From NCBI RefSeq assembly GCF_002210165.1, contig NZ_AQQP01000004.1:1-64000 (forward strand): 64,000 bases of DNA. The letters are read 5' to 3'. Every line of letters begins with the position of its first letter. Position 1 is the stretch's first letter. The stretch is from Phaeobacter sp. 22II1-1F12B. Lineage in GTDB: Bacteria > Pseudomonadota > Alphaproteobacteria > Rhodobacterales > Rhodobacteraceae. The notes beneath the pieces were generated by a model that was not told the DNA's origin, did no database searches, and saw only the letters and a program-made list of their open reading frames with translations. A program made the position numbers and the translations under genes. Positions 34,964-43,105 of this stretch are shown piece by piece.

Positions 34964-37297
34964 TTATTCGCCGTAGGGCACCCAGATATTCTGGATCTCG
35001 GTCGACTGCGCCAGCCATTCGGCACTGTCATTCGCGTACCAGTCACGCGCCTTGCCGTCATTCACCCACGTACGCTTGAGATTGCCGGCGCTCGCCTTTT
35101 CGATCTCGCCTGAGAGGTCGGATGAGGAGAAACTCCAGACCGCGTCAAGGTTCAGGTGCGACGCCATCGGGCCTGCCAGATCCTCATGCGCGCCGGTGAG
35201 GATATTGACCGCGCCGCCCGGCACGTCCGAGGTATCGAGGATCTGGTAGAAATCGGTTGCGGCCAGCGGGTAGGGTTCGCTCGCGGCCAGTACAACACGG
35301 TTACCCATCGCAATCGCCGGGGCCATCACCGAAACGAGGCCCAGCAAGGGCGCCTCATCCGCACAAAGCGCCCCGATCAGGCCCACCGGCTGCTTCATCG
35401 CCAGCGCCACGCCCCGGATCGGCACGCCATGCACCTGCCCGTCATACTTGTCGGCCCATGCCGCATAGGTGAACAGCCGCTGGATCGAGGCCTCGACTTC
35501 CTTTTCGCCCTTGCGGCCCGGCATCATCGCATCGATCCGGGCGGCGAATTCCGCGGCCCGCGCCGACAGGTTCTCGGCGATGTAATAGAGGATCTGCGCC
35601 CGCAGATGGCCCGTGGTCTTTGCCCATCCGGCTGCCCCGGCAGCGGCCTCCACCGCGTTGCGCACATCCTTGCGGCTGCCCTGACCCACATGGCCAAGCA
35701 GCTTGCCCGACCGGTTGCGCACCGCGCGGGAATAGCCGGAATCGGGCCGCGCCTGCTTGCCGCCGATATACATCTTGGCGGTGCGGTCCAGCGCATCCAC
35801 CGGGCCGCCTTCGCCAATGACTTCCGTCACGCGTTTCAGCGCCGACACCTTGCTTATGGATTTCGTATAGGCCGCAAGCCCTTCCCAACCGCCTTCGCGA
35901 CCAAAGCCGCTTTCGCGCACGCCGCCAAAACCGGCGGCAGCGTCGAACAGGTTGGTGGCGTTGACCCAGACCACCCCGGCAGCCAGTTTCGGCGCGATGT
36001 CCAGCGCAAGGTTGAGGTTCTCGCTCCAGACCGTCGCGGCCAGACCATAGCGCGTGTTGTTGGCCAGCTGCACCGCCTCGTCCGGCGTCCGAAAGGTGCA
36101 AGAGGCCAGAACGGGGCCGAATATCTCTTCCTGCATCAGCGGGTCCGACGGGGCCAGACCGGTGATCAGCGTCGGCGGGTAGTAACATCCGTTCTCGGGC
36201 ACGTCCCCGGCCTGAAATACCTCGCCCGCCGTATTCGCGGCCACCATGTCACGCACCCGGTGCAGCTGCACCGGATCGACCAGCGCGCCTACGTCAATGG
36301 ACTTGTCCAGCGGATCGCCAATGCGCAGCTTTTCCATCCGCGCGCGCAGCTTGGCAAGGAACGCCCCGGCCACGCTTTCCTGCACCAGCAGCCGCGATCC
36401 CGCGCAGCAGACCTGCCCCTGATTGAACCAGATCGCATCGACCAGCCCCTCGACCGCGCTGTCGAGATCGGCGTCGTCAAAGACGATATAGGGGCTCTTG
36501 CCGCCCAGCTCGAGCGTCAGCGCCTTGCCCGACCCGGCGGTAACCTCGCGAATGCGCCGCCCCACGGCGGTCGAACCGGTAAAGGCGATCTTGTCCACGT
36601 CCGAGCGCACGATCATCTCGCCGACACCGCCATCGCCGGTCACGATATTCACCACCCCCTTGGGCATCCCGGCCTGACGGCAGATATCGGCGAATAACAG
36701 CGCGGTGAGCGAGGTATATTCCGCCGGTTTCAGCACCACCGTATTGCCCATCGCCAGCGCGGGCGCGACTTTCCAGGCCAGCATCAAAAGCGGAAAGTTC
36801 CACGGGACGATCTGCCCGCAGACCCCAAGGGCGGCGCGACCGGGCAGCGCCTCTTCCATCAGTTGCGCCATACCTGCGTGGTAATAGAAATGCCGCTGCA
36901 CCAATGGCAGGTCGATATCGCGCGATTCCCGGATCGGCTTGCCGTTATCGAGTGTCTCCAGCACCGCGAACAGCCGCGCATGTTTCTGCAACAGCCGCGC
37001 CAGCGCATAAAGATACCGCGCACGCCCCGGACCGCCAATCCTCTCCCAGCCCGGCTGCGCCTTGCGCGCCGCTGCCACTGCCGCATCGACGTCATCCTGA
37101 GTGGCCTGGCTGATCGTGGCGAGAACTTCGCCATTTGCCGGGTTGCGGCTCTCGAATCCCGCGCCGGGTGCGGTAAACGCGCCATCGATGAAATGGCCGA
37201 ACCGGTCGCCTTGGTCCACCAGCCACGCTAATGCCTCGGCGGCGCTTTCCGGCGCGGGGCCATAATCCATACGCTCGAATCTTTCTTTAACGCTCAT
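34964..37297 (-). CDS. ALDH16-type aldehyde dehydrogenase with second, non-catalytic ALDH domain
   Basis: This 777-residue protein has a full N-terminal ALDH domain (GNTVVLKPAEYTSLTAL, TGSTAVGRRIRE, catalytic glutamate in TLELGGKSP, catalytic cysteine in NQGQVCCAGSRL). It is followed from about 510 by a second ALDH-like region that has a nucleotide-binding fold but no catalytic cysteine. That architecture is the ALDH16 family; a roseobacter (Loktanella) member has been structurally studied and is active. Start at 37297 (MSVKERF). It lies 48 bp after deoC on the same strand, suggesting it oxidises acetaldehyde or another aldehyde from deoxynucleoside breakdown. Confidence 0.92.
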   Translation of the reverse strand: MSVKERFERMDYGPAPESAAEALAWLVDQGDRFGHFIDGAFTAPGAGFESRNPANGEVLATISQATQDDVDAAVAAARKAQPGWERIGGPGRARYLYALARLLQKHARLFAVLETLDNGKPIRESRDIDLPLVQRHFYYHAGMAQLMEEALPGRAALGVCGQIVPWNFPLLMLAWKVAPALAMGNTVVLKPAEYTSLTALLFADICRQAGMPKGVVNIVTGDGGVGEMIVRSDVDKIAFTGSTAVGRRIREVTAGSGKALTLELGGKSPYIVFDDADLDSAVEGLVDAIWFNQGQVCCAGSRLLVQESVAGAFLAKLRARMEKLRIGDPLDKSIDVGALVDPVQLHRVRDMVAANTAGEVFQAGDVPENGCYYPPTLITGLAPSDPLMQEEIFGPVLASCTFRTPDEAVQLANNTRYGLAATVWSENLNLALDIAPKLAAGVVWVNATNLFDAAAGFGGVRESGFGREGGWEGLAAYTKSISKVSALKRVTEVIGEGGPVDALDRTAKMYIGGKQARPDSGYSRAVRNRSGKLLGHVGQGSRKDVRNAVEAAAGAAGWAKTTGHLRAQILYYIAENLSARAAEFAARIDAMMPGRKGEKEVEASIQRLFTYAAWADKYDGQVHGVPIRGVALAMKQPVGLIGALCADEAPLLGLVSVMAPAIAMGNRVVLAASEPYPLAATDFYQILDTSDVPGGAVNILTGAHEDLAGPMASHLNLDAVWSFSSSDLSGEIEKASAGNLKRTWVNDGKARDWYANDSAEWLAQSTEIQNIWVPYGE

Positions 37298-37345
37298 GGC
37301 TTCTTCTCGTCCCAAATACGGAAATTCCGACCTCTGCCGCAGGCG

Positions 37346-38335
37346 TCAGCCCATCGCATGGCGATACCCGGCGGAATAGGCGCCGCTCACATGGTGCTCA
37401 AGCTGCCGCTCGATATCGCCCAATAGCGAGGAGGCGCCAAAGCGGAACAGATGCGGATCCAGCCAGTCATCGCCCAGCTCTTCCTTGATCAGTGACAGGT
37501 AGACCAGCGCATCCTTGGCCTTCGATATCCCCCCGGCAGGTTTGTAGCCCACCTTGATGCCGGTGCGTTCCTGATAGTCGCGGATCGCGCGGATCATCAC
37601 CAGCGACACGGGCAGGGTGGCGTTGACGCTTTCCTTGCCGGTCGAGGTCTTGATGAAATCCGCCCCCGCCATCATGCAGACCAGCGAGGCGCGGGCGACG
37701 TTTCGCAAGGAACCCAGCTCGCCCGTGGCAAGGATCGCTTTCACATGGGCATCGCCGCAGGCCTCGCGAAAGGCGCGCATTTCATCGTACAGAGCCTGCC
37801 AGTCGCCCGAGAGCACATGGCGGCGCGAAATCACGATGTCGATCTCTGCGGCCCCGGCCTCGACGCTTTCGCCGATCTCGGCAACACGCAGGTGAAAGGG
37901 CGACAGACCGGCGGGAAAACCGGTGCTGACAGCGGCGACCGGGATGCCGGTGCCGTGCAGCGCCTCGACCGCGGTTTCCACCATGTCGTGATAGACACAG
38001 ACCGCGCCCACGGTGATCGGGTCCATGTCCATCGCCTCGAGCAGCGCGGGCGCGACCGGCTGGCGCGCCTTGGCGCAAAGCCTGCGCACCCGTTCTGCGG
38101 TGTCGTCGCCGGCCAGCGTCGTCAGGTCGATGCAGGTGATCGCCTTGAGCAGCCACGCGGCCTGATAGTCCTTCTTGACCGACCGTCGCCCCGGCAGGGT
38201 CGCGGCGCGTCGTTCGATGGCCGATGTATTGGCCTGCGCGGCCCGCACCCAGTCCATGTCGAGCGCCATGCCGGGATTGCGTTTTTCGGCGAGTTGCGGC
38301 AGATGCGCCGTGCTCTGCATCTCTTTGGTTTGCAT
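37346..38335 (-). CDS. deoC: Deoxyribose-phosphate aldolase
   Basis: This 329-residue enzyme splits 2-deoxyribose-5-phosphate into acetaldehyde and glyceraldehyde-3-phosphate. The Schiff-base lysine is K229 in FIKTSTGKESVN, with the second lysine in GYKPAGGIS. It is the long form, with about 60 extra N-terminal residues relative to E. coli DeoC. Start at 38335 with GAGAG about 7 nt upstream; a long N-terminal extension to 38920 overlaps mutL and is rejected. It is followed by an ALDH16 gene and is divergent from mutL. Confidence 0.96.
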   Translation of the reverse strand: MQTKEMQSTAHLPQLAEKRNPGMALDMDWVRAAQANTSAIERRAATLPGRRSVKKDYQAAWLLKAITCIDLTTLAGDDTAERVRRLCAKARQPVAPALLEAMDMDPITVGAVCVYHDMVETAVEALHGTGIPVAAVSTGFPAGLSPFHLRVAEIGESVEAGAAEIDIVISRRHVLSGDWQALYDEMRAFREACGDAHVKAILATGELGSLRNVARASLVCMMAGADFIKTSTGKESVNATLPVSLVMIRAIRDYQERTGIKVGYKPAGGISKAKDALVYLSLIKEELGDDWLDPHLFRFGASSLLGDIERQLEHHVSGAYSAGYRHAMG

Positions 38336-38465
38336 CGATGGCTCTCGGCTAATTGCTTGGGTGAAAGTCGCATGTGCCCGACCCCTTGGCAAGCAGTCGG
38401 AGAGGCGGGATTTTGCGCAGGAAGATTCTTTTAGAATCGCGGAGCGCCATGCTAGGTGTGGTGGT

Positions 38466-40340
38466 ATGCAAAGCACGAACCCCAATATCAGCGAGATTCG
38501 CCCGGTCATCCGCCAGCTTGACGAAAGCGCGATCAATCGTATCGCCGCCGGTGAGGTTGTGGAACGGCCCGCCTCTGCCGTCAAGGAACTGGTGGAAAAC
38601 GCGGTCGACGCGGGGGCGCGGCGCATCACCGTCGATATCGCCGATGGCGGCAAGACGCTGATCCGGGTGACCGATGACGGCTGCGGTATCGCACCGGATG
38701 ATCTGCCGCTGGCGCTTGCGCGGCATGCGACCTCGAAAATCGACGGCTCGGACCTGTTGAACATCCACACCTTTGGCTTTCGGGGCGAGGCGCTGCCCTC
38801 GCTTGGGGCGGTCGGGCGGCTGTCGATCACCTCGCGCGCGGCGGGGCACGAGGCCGCGACCATCCGCGTGTCCGGTAGCCGGATGGAGCCGGTGAAGCCC
38901 GCGGCGCTGCGCGCGGGCACCGTGGTTGAGCTGCGCGACCTGTTCTATGCCACGCCGGCCCGTCTGAAATTCATGCGCACCGACCGGGCCGAGACGCAGG
39001 CGATCACCGATGTGATCAAGCGGCTGGCGATGGCCGAACCGGCGATCAGCATCCACCTGAACGAGGTCTCGGATGGCAAGGAAGGGCGCAGCCTGTTTCG
39101 CTCGGACGCCGAGACGGGCGATCTTTTCGATGCGTTGCAGGGGCGGCTTGCCGGGGTTCTGGGCCGGGAATTCGCCGAGAACGCCCTGAAAATCGACGCC
39201 GAGCGCGAGGGGCTGCGGCTGTTCGGCTATGCGGCGCTGCCCACTTATTCGCGCGGCGCGGCGGTGGCGCAGTTCCTTTTCGTCAATGGTCGCCCGGTGC
39301 GCGACAAGATGCTGTACGGGGCGCTGAGGGCGGCCTATTTCGATTTCCTCAGCCGTGATCGTCACCCGGCGGCGGCACTGTTCATCGATTGCGACCCGAT
39401 GCTGGTCGACGTGAACGTGCACCCGGCGAAATCCGAGGTGCGGTTCCGCGATCCCGGTCTGGCGCGGGGGCTGATCGTTTCGGGTTTGCGCCATGCGCTG
39501 GCGAATGCGGGTCACCGGGCGTCTTCGACTGTCGCCTCGGCGACGCTGGGCGCGATGCGGCCGGAACCTGCCCCTGCCAGCGGCGGTGCGCGGATCTACC
39601 AGATGGACCGGCCTTCGCTTGGGGCACGCGGGGCGTCCTATGCGGCGCAGGCCCCGGCGCCTGCTCCGACACCTGAACGGGGTTTCGCCGATCTGGGCGA
39701 AAGCTATAGCGCGCGGGTGGTTGAGCCTGAGCCAGTGCAACAAGAGGAACCGGTCGAGGCGCGTCCGCTGGGCGCGGCGCGCGGGCAAGTGCATGAGAAC
39801 TATATCATCGCCCAGACCGAAAACGGTATGGTCATCGTTGATCAGCACGCGGCGCATGAACGGCTCGTCTATGAAAAGCTGAAACGCCAGATGGCCGAAA
39901 ACGGCGTTGCGGCCCAGGCGTTGCTGATCCCCGAGATCGTCGAAATGTCCGAGGGCGACTGCGCACGGCTGATGGAAATTGCCGAAGACCTGACGCGCAT
40001 GGGTCTGACCATCGAACCGTTTGGTGGCGGTGCAGTGGCCGTGCGTGAAACCCCGGCGATCCTTGGCGAAGTCAATGCCGAGGCGATGCTGAAGGATATT
40101 CTGGATGAGCTGGACGATCTTGGCAGCTCGCAGATGGTGCAGGCGAAAATCGAGGCGATCCTAAGCCGCGTGGCCTGCCATGGTTCGATCCGGTCGGGCC
40201 GCCGGATGCGCGCCGAAGAGATGAATGCCCTGCTGCGGGAAATGGAGGCGACGCCCCATTCCGGCCAGTGCAACCATGGTCGGCCGACCTATGTCGAACT
40301 GAAACTGGCGGATATCGAACGGCTGTTCGGGCGAACCTGA
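38466..40340 (+). CDS. mutL: DNA mismatch repair protein MutL
   Basis: This 624-residue GHKL ATPase couples MutS mismatch recognition to strand incision. The N-terminal ATPase shows IRQLDESAINRIAAGEVVERP, VKELVENAVDAGA and FGFRGEALPSLGAVG; the C-terminal dimerisation domain has QTENGMVIVDQHAAHERLVYEKLK. Incision motif: QHAAHER-type, and CHGSIRSGRRM near the end. Start at 38466 (MQSTNPNISE); a longer in-frame ORF overlaps deoC. The stop overlaps the rmuC ATG (TGATG). Confidence 0.97.
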   Translation: MQSTNPNISEIRPVIRQLDESAINRIAAGEVVERPASAVKELVENAVDAGARRITVDIADGGKTLIRVTDDGCGIAPDDLPLALARHATSKIDGSDLLNIHTFGFRGEALPSLGAVGRLSITSRAAGHEAATIRVSGSRMEPVKPAALRAGTVVELRDLFYATPARLKFMRTDRAETQAITDVIKRLAMAEPAISIHLNEVSDGKEGRSLFRSDAETGDLFDALQGRLAGVLGREFAENALKIDAEREGLRLFGYAALPTYSRGAAVAQFLFVNGRPVRDKMLYGALRAAYFDFLSRDRHPAAALFIDCDPMLVDVNVHPAKSEVRFRDPGLARGLIVSGLRHALANAGHRASSTVASATLGAMRPEPAPASGGARIYQMDRPSLGARGASYAAQAPAPAPTPERGFADLGESYSARVVEPEPVQQEEPVEARPLGAARGQVHENYIIAQTENGMVIVDQHAAHERLVYEKLKRQMAENGVAAQALLIPEIVEMSEGDCARLMEIAEDLTRMGLTIEPFGGGAVAVRETPAILGEVNAEAMLKDILDELDDLGSSQMVQAKIEAILSRVACHGSIRSGRRMRAEEMNALLREMEATPHSGQCNHGRPTYVELKLADIERLFGRT

Positions 40341-41572
40341 TGGAGAGCCTCGACGCGGTTATCGCCACGCTGAAACAACAGGACCCTGCCGTGCTGGCCG
40401 CCGGGGCATTTGCGTTACTGCTGCTGGTGCTTCTCATCTTTGCCATCCGCGCCTCGGGCCGGGCGGCGGCGGCTGTTGTACCGCTGTCGCGCCAGATGGC
40501 GGCGCTGGGGCAATCGGTGCAGCAGCTTGGCCAGGGACAGGACCAGCTGCGCGGTGGTTTGCAGATGGTGTCGGACACGCAGGCCAATGCGCAGACGCAG
40601 GTAATCCAGACGATGGAGGCGCGGCTGGCTTCGGTCCAGCAGCAGATGAACGACAGGCTGGCCGAGAACGCGATGCGCTCGGCCCGGTCTCTGGCGGAAA
40701 TGCAGGAGCGGATGCAGGAAAGCCTGCACGGCAATTCCAAGCGCACGGCGACCTCGCTGACGCAGTTGCAGGAGCGGCTCGCGACCATCGATAAGGCGCA
40801 GGACAATATCACCAAGCTGTCGGGCGATGTCCTAAGCCTTCAGGATATCCTGTCGAACAAGCAGACGCGCGGGGCCTTCGGGGAAATCCAGCTGAACGAT
40901 ATCGTGTCCAAGGCGCTGCCCGCTGACAGCTATCGTTTGCAGGCAACGCTGTCGAACGGGCGGCGGGCCGATTGCCTGATCCACCTGCCTAACCCGCCGG
41001 GACCGATCGTGATCGACAGCAAGTTCCCGCTGGAAGCTTATGAGGCACTGCGGCGGGCCGAGACCCCGCAGCAGGTCAAGGAAGCGCAGCAATTACTGCG
41101 GAATACGGTACGCAACCACATCAAGGCGATCTCCGAGCGATACATCCTTGAGGGCGAAACCGCAGACGGGGCGCTGATGTTCCTTCCGTCCGAGGCCGTC
41201 TATGCCGAGCTGCACGCGAATTTCGCGGAACTGGTACGCGAAGGCTTTGCCGCGCGGGTCTGGATCGTGTCGCCGACCACCTGCATGGCGACGCTCAACA
41301 CGATGCGGGCAATCCTCAAGGACGCGCGGATGCGCGAACAGGCGGGCGCGATCCGCCGGGAGCTTGGCCTGCTGCACAAGGATGTGGACCGGCTGGGCGA
41401 ACGGGTCGGCAATCTTGACCGCCATTTCGCACAGGCGGCCAAGGACGTGTCCGAAATTCGTATCAGCGCAGAAAAAGCCGGTCGCCGTGCGCAGCGTCTG
41501 GATAATTTCGATTTCGAGGAGGTCGAGCAGGACGCGGGCAATATCGTGCCGCTGGGCCAGCTCGACCGGTAG
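40340..41572 (+). CDS. rmuC: DNA recombination protein RmuC
   Basis: This 410-residue protein has one N-terminal membrane anchor (AAGAFALLLLVLLIFAIRASG), a long coiled coil (about 45-170, Q/E/R-rich) and the RmuC nuclease-like core (GAFGEIQLNDIV, IVIDSKFPLEAYE, FLPSEAVYAEL). RmuC limits sequence inversions at short inverted repeats. It is coupled to mutL by a 1-nt overlap and ends 3 nt from the convergent chrR stop, leaving no room for a terminator. Confidence 0.96.
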   Translation: MESLDAVIATLKQQDPAVLAAGAFALLLLVLLIFAIRASGRAAAAVVPLSRQMAALGQSVQQLGQGQDQLRGGLQMVSDTQANAQTQVIQTMEARLASVQQQMNDRLAENAMRSARSLAEMQERMQESLHGNSKRTATSLTQLQERLATIDKAQDNITKLSGDVLSLQDILSNKQTRGAFGEIQLNDIVSKALPADSYRLQATLSNGRRADCLIHLPNPPGPIVIDSKFPLEAYEALRRAETPQQVKEAQQLLRNTVRNHIKAISERYILEGETADGALMFLPSEAVYAELHANFAELVREGFAARVWIVSPTTCMATLNTMRAILKDARMREQAGAIRRELGLLHKDVDRLGERVGNLDRHFAQAAKDVSEIRISAEKAGRRAQRLDNFDFEEVEQDAGNIVPLGQLDR

Positions 41573-41575
41573 GGG

Positions 41576-42241
41576 TCAGATCCGCAGGAAGGGCTGAAGC
41601 ATCCGTGGGATAATGCCTTTGAATTTCAGCGGCGCATCGGTGACGGCAAGGCAGATGCAATCCTCGGAGATATCCGCGACCGGCGTGTGGGTCACATCCT
41701 GATCGGCGGTTTCCACGTCACCGGGGCCGAAACTGTCGTATTCGTCCGAAAAGGCTCCCTTGAGCACCATGGTCAGCTCGGTCCCGTTGTGGCTGTGATC
41801 CGGCACGGCGGCGCCTGCGGGAATATAGAGCAGCCGCGCGGTGGCCCCTTTTGCGGTGGGAAGGATCGCCTGCTTGAGGCCCATGCCGACCGGGCGCCAT
41901 TTCACCGAAGCCAGATCGCCGCCCACGTAATCCTGCAGGGGCGCGGGAAACACATCATCCTTGCGGCGGGCGGCGCGGGTTTCCTGCGCCGGGGCAAGGT
42001 CGATGGTGGCGAAAATCGCCTCGATCGCGTCGGGGGACATGGCGACATGTGGCACATCCGGCAGGCCATCGCCTTCGAGGATGGCCCCGCCGACCGCGTC
42101 AAAGGATTCAAGTTGCGCACGGCAGGTGTCGCAAAGCGAAACGTGGGTCGCGACCATCAGCGAAAAAGCCTCGTTCAGAAGGCCGGCGGAATAGGCGATC
42201 AGGAGGTCGTCGCTCAGGTGATGTTTTATCTTTTCTGTCAT
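41576..42241 (-). CDS. chrR: ChrR-type zinc anti-sigma factor
   Basis: This 221-residue cytosolic anti-sigma factor binds RpoE and releases it on singlet oxygen or organic peroxide. The N-terminal zinc-binding anti-sigma domain has KHHLSDDLLIAYSAG and HVSLCDTC (H33, C37, C40). The C-terminal half is a cupin with a metal-like site (PDHSHNGTELTMVLKG, DVTHTP) that tunes the response. I use the ATG at 42241; a GTG at 42253 overlapping the rpoE stop is the alternative. It forms the rpoE-chrR operon. Confidence 0.96.
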   Translation of the reverse strand: MTEKIKHHLSDDLLIAYSAGLLNEAFSLMVATHVSLCDTCRAQLESFDAVGGAILEGDGLPDVPHVAMSPDAIEAIFATIDLAPAQETRAARRKDDVFPAPLQDYVGGDLASVKWRPVGMGLKQAILPTAKGATARLLYIPAGAAVPDHSHNGTELTMVLKGAFSDEYDSFGPGDVETADQDVTHTPVADISEDCICLAVTDAPLKFKGIIPRMLQPFLRI

Positions 42242-42249
42242 GGTTTCGA

Positions 42250-42927
42250 TCACTTCATGGCATGGCGCAAGCGGTCCAGCGCCAGACGGATACGGGATTT
42301 GATCGTGCCAAGCGGCAGGCCGGTTTCAGCGGCAATCTCGCTATGCGAGAGATCGCCGAAATAGGCGCGTTCGATCAGTTCTTTCTGTGTTTCGGGCAGA
42401 TCGGTGATCGCCTGCCGCAGCTTTTCACTTTCCTGCTGAAGGGACAGGACGTCTTCTTGCGCCGGTTCGGCCTCGGGGCCCCATGTGAGGTCCTCGGGTT
42501 CCGGGCGGCGCTGGCGGCGCAGCATGTCGATCCGGCGGTTCCGCGCGATGGTAAAAATCCATGTCGCAACGGACGCGCGGGAGGGGTCGAACATATGCGC
42601 CTTGCGCCAGAGCGTCGTCATCACATCCTGCGCACATTCTTCGGCCAGCGTGGCATCGGCACCGGATTTCATCAGAAACGCTTTGACCCTTGGCGCAAAG
42701 TGTTCGAACACGCGGGCGAAAGCCGCCCGGTCCTGATGGTCGCGGATGCGACCGATCAGCATGACCCAGTCCGGCGCTTCGGGGTCGGTCTTTGGCGCAG
42801 AACTGGCGTTCGTCCTCTTCAATGCACGGTTTCCCACGGGCAACGGTTGCACCACGCGGAAGGCCGGTATCGGGACCGGCACGCGCAGCGCGTTGCTTTC
42901 AGAATTATGTTCTCGTGCATTCAGCAT
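42250..42927 (-). CDS. rpoE: ECF sigma factor RpoE (singlet-oxygen response)
   Basis: This 225-residue (from 42927) group IV sigma factor has region 2 in FEHFAPRVKAFLMKSGADATLAEECAQDVMTTLWRKAHMFDPSRASVATWIFTIARNRRID and region 4 in LPETQKELIERAYFGDLSHSEIAAETGLPLGTIKSRIRLALDRLR. It closely resembles R. sphaeroides RpoE except for about 40 extra N-terminal residues (MLNAREHNS...). A TGATCC-N18-TAACAG promoter would start transcription at about the ATG at 42927. The real start may therefore be downstream (for example the ATG at about 42761, MLIGRI), or the message is leaderless. It is cotranscribed with chrR. Confidence 0.95.
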   Translation of the reverse strand: MLNAREHNSESNALRVPVPIPAFRVVQPLPVGNRALKRTNASSAPKTDPEAPDWVMLIGRIRDHQDRAAFARVFEHFAPRVKAFLMKSGADATLAEECAQDVMTTLWRKAHMFDPSRASVATWIFTIARNRRIDMLRRQRRPEPEDLTWGPEAEPAQEDVLSLQQESEKLRQAITDLPETQKELIERAYFGDLSHSEIAAETGLPLGTIKSRIRLALDRLRHAMK

Positions 42928-42931
42928 AGTC

Positions 42932-42961
42932 CTGTTACGCGGGTTTTGAAGGTTTGGATCA
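42932..42961 (-). promoter_or_regulatory. Predicted RpoE (sigma-E) autoregulatory promoter
   Basis: On the minus strand TGATCC (42956-42961) is followed after 18 nt by TAACAG (42932-42937). This fits the RpoE consensus known from R. sphaeroides (TGATCC, 18 nt, TAAGA-like). Confidence 0.8.
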
Positions 42962-43018
42962 CGGCGCAGAGAATTTTTTTCACCTTCGTGACGCTGGGCA
43001 GCGTGGCCCGCAGGTGCC

Positions 43019-43048
43019 TGATCCACAAAAATTTCTTTCTTTTACATC
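43019..43048 (+). promoter_or_regulatory. Predicted RpoE (sigma-E) promoter of the divergent operon
   Basis: TGATCC (43019-43024) is followed after exactly 18 nt by TACATC (43043-43048). It predicts a leader of about 50 nt before the ATG at 43106 and has the same spacing as the facing rpoE promoter. Confidence 0.75.
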
Positions 43049-43105
43049 CAAATGCATCCGGGCGTCGTAAGCCTTATGACGCAGTGCTTTGGAGCAATAC
43101 TGAAT

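Noticed and set aside
38349-39857. 502-codon minus-strand ORF
   Set aside because: Antisense shadow of mutL.
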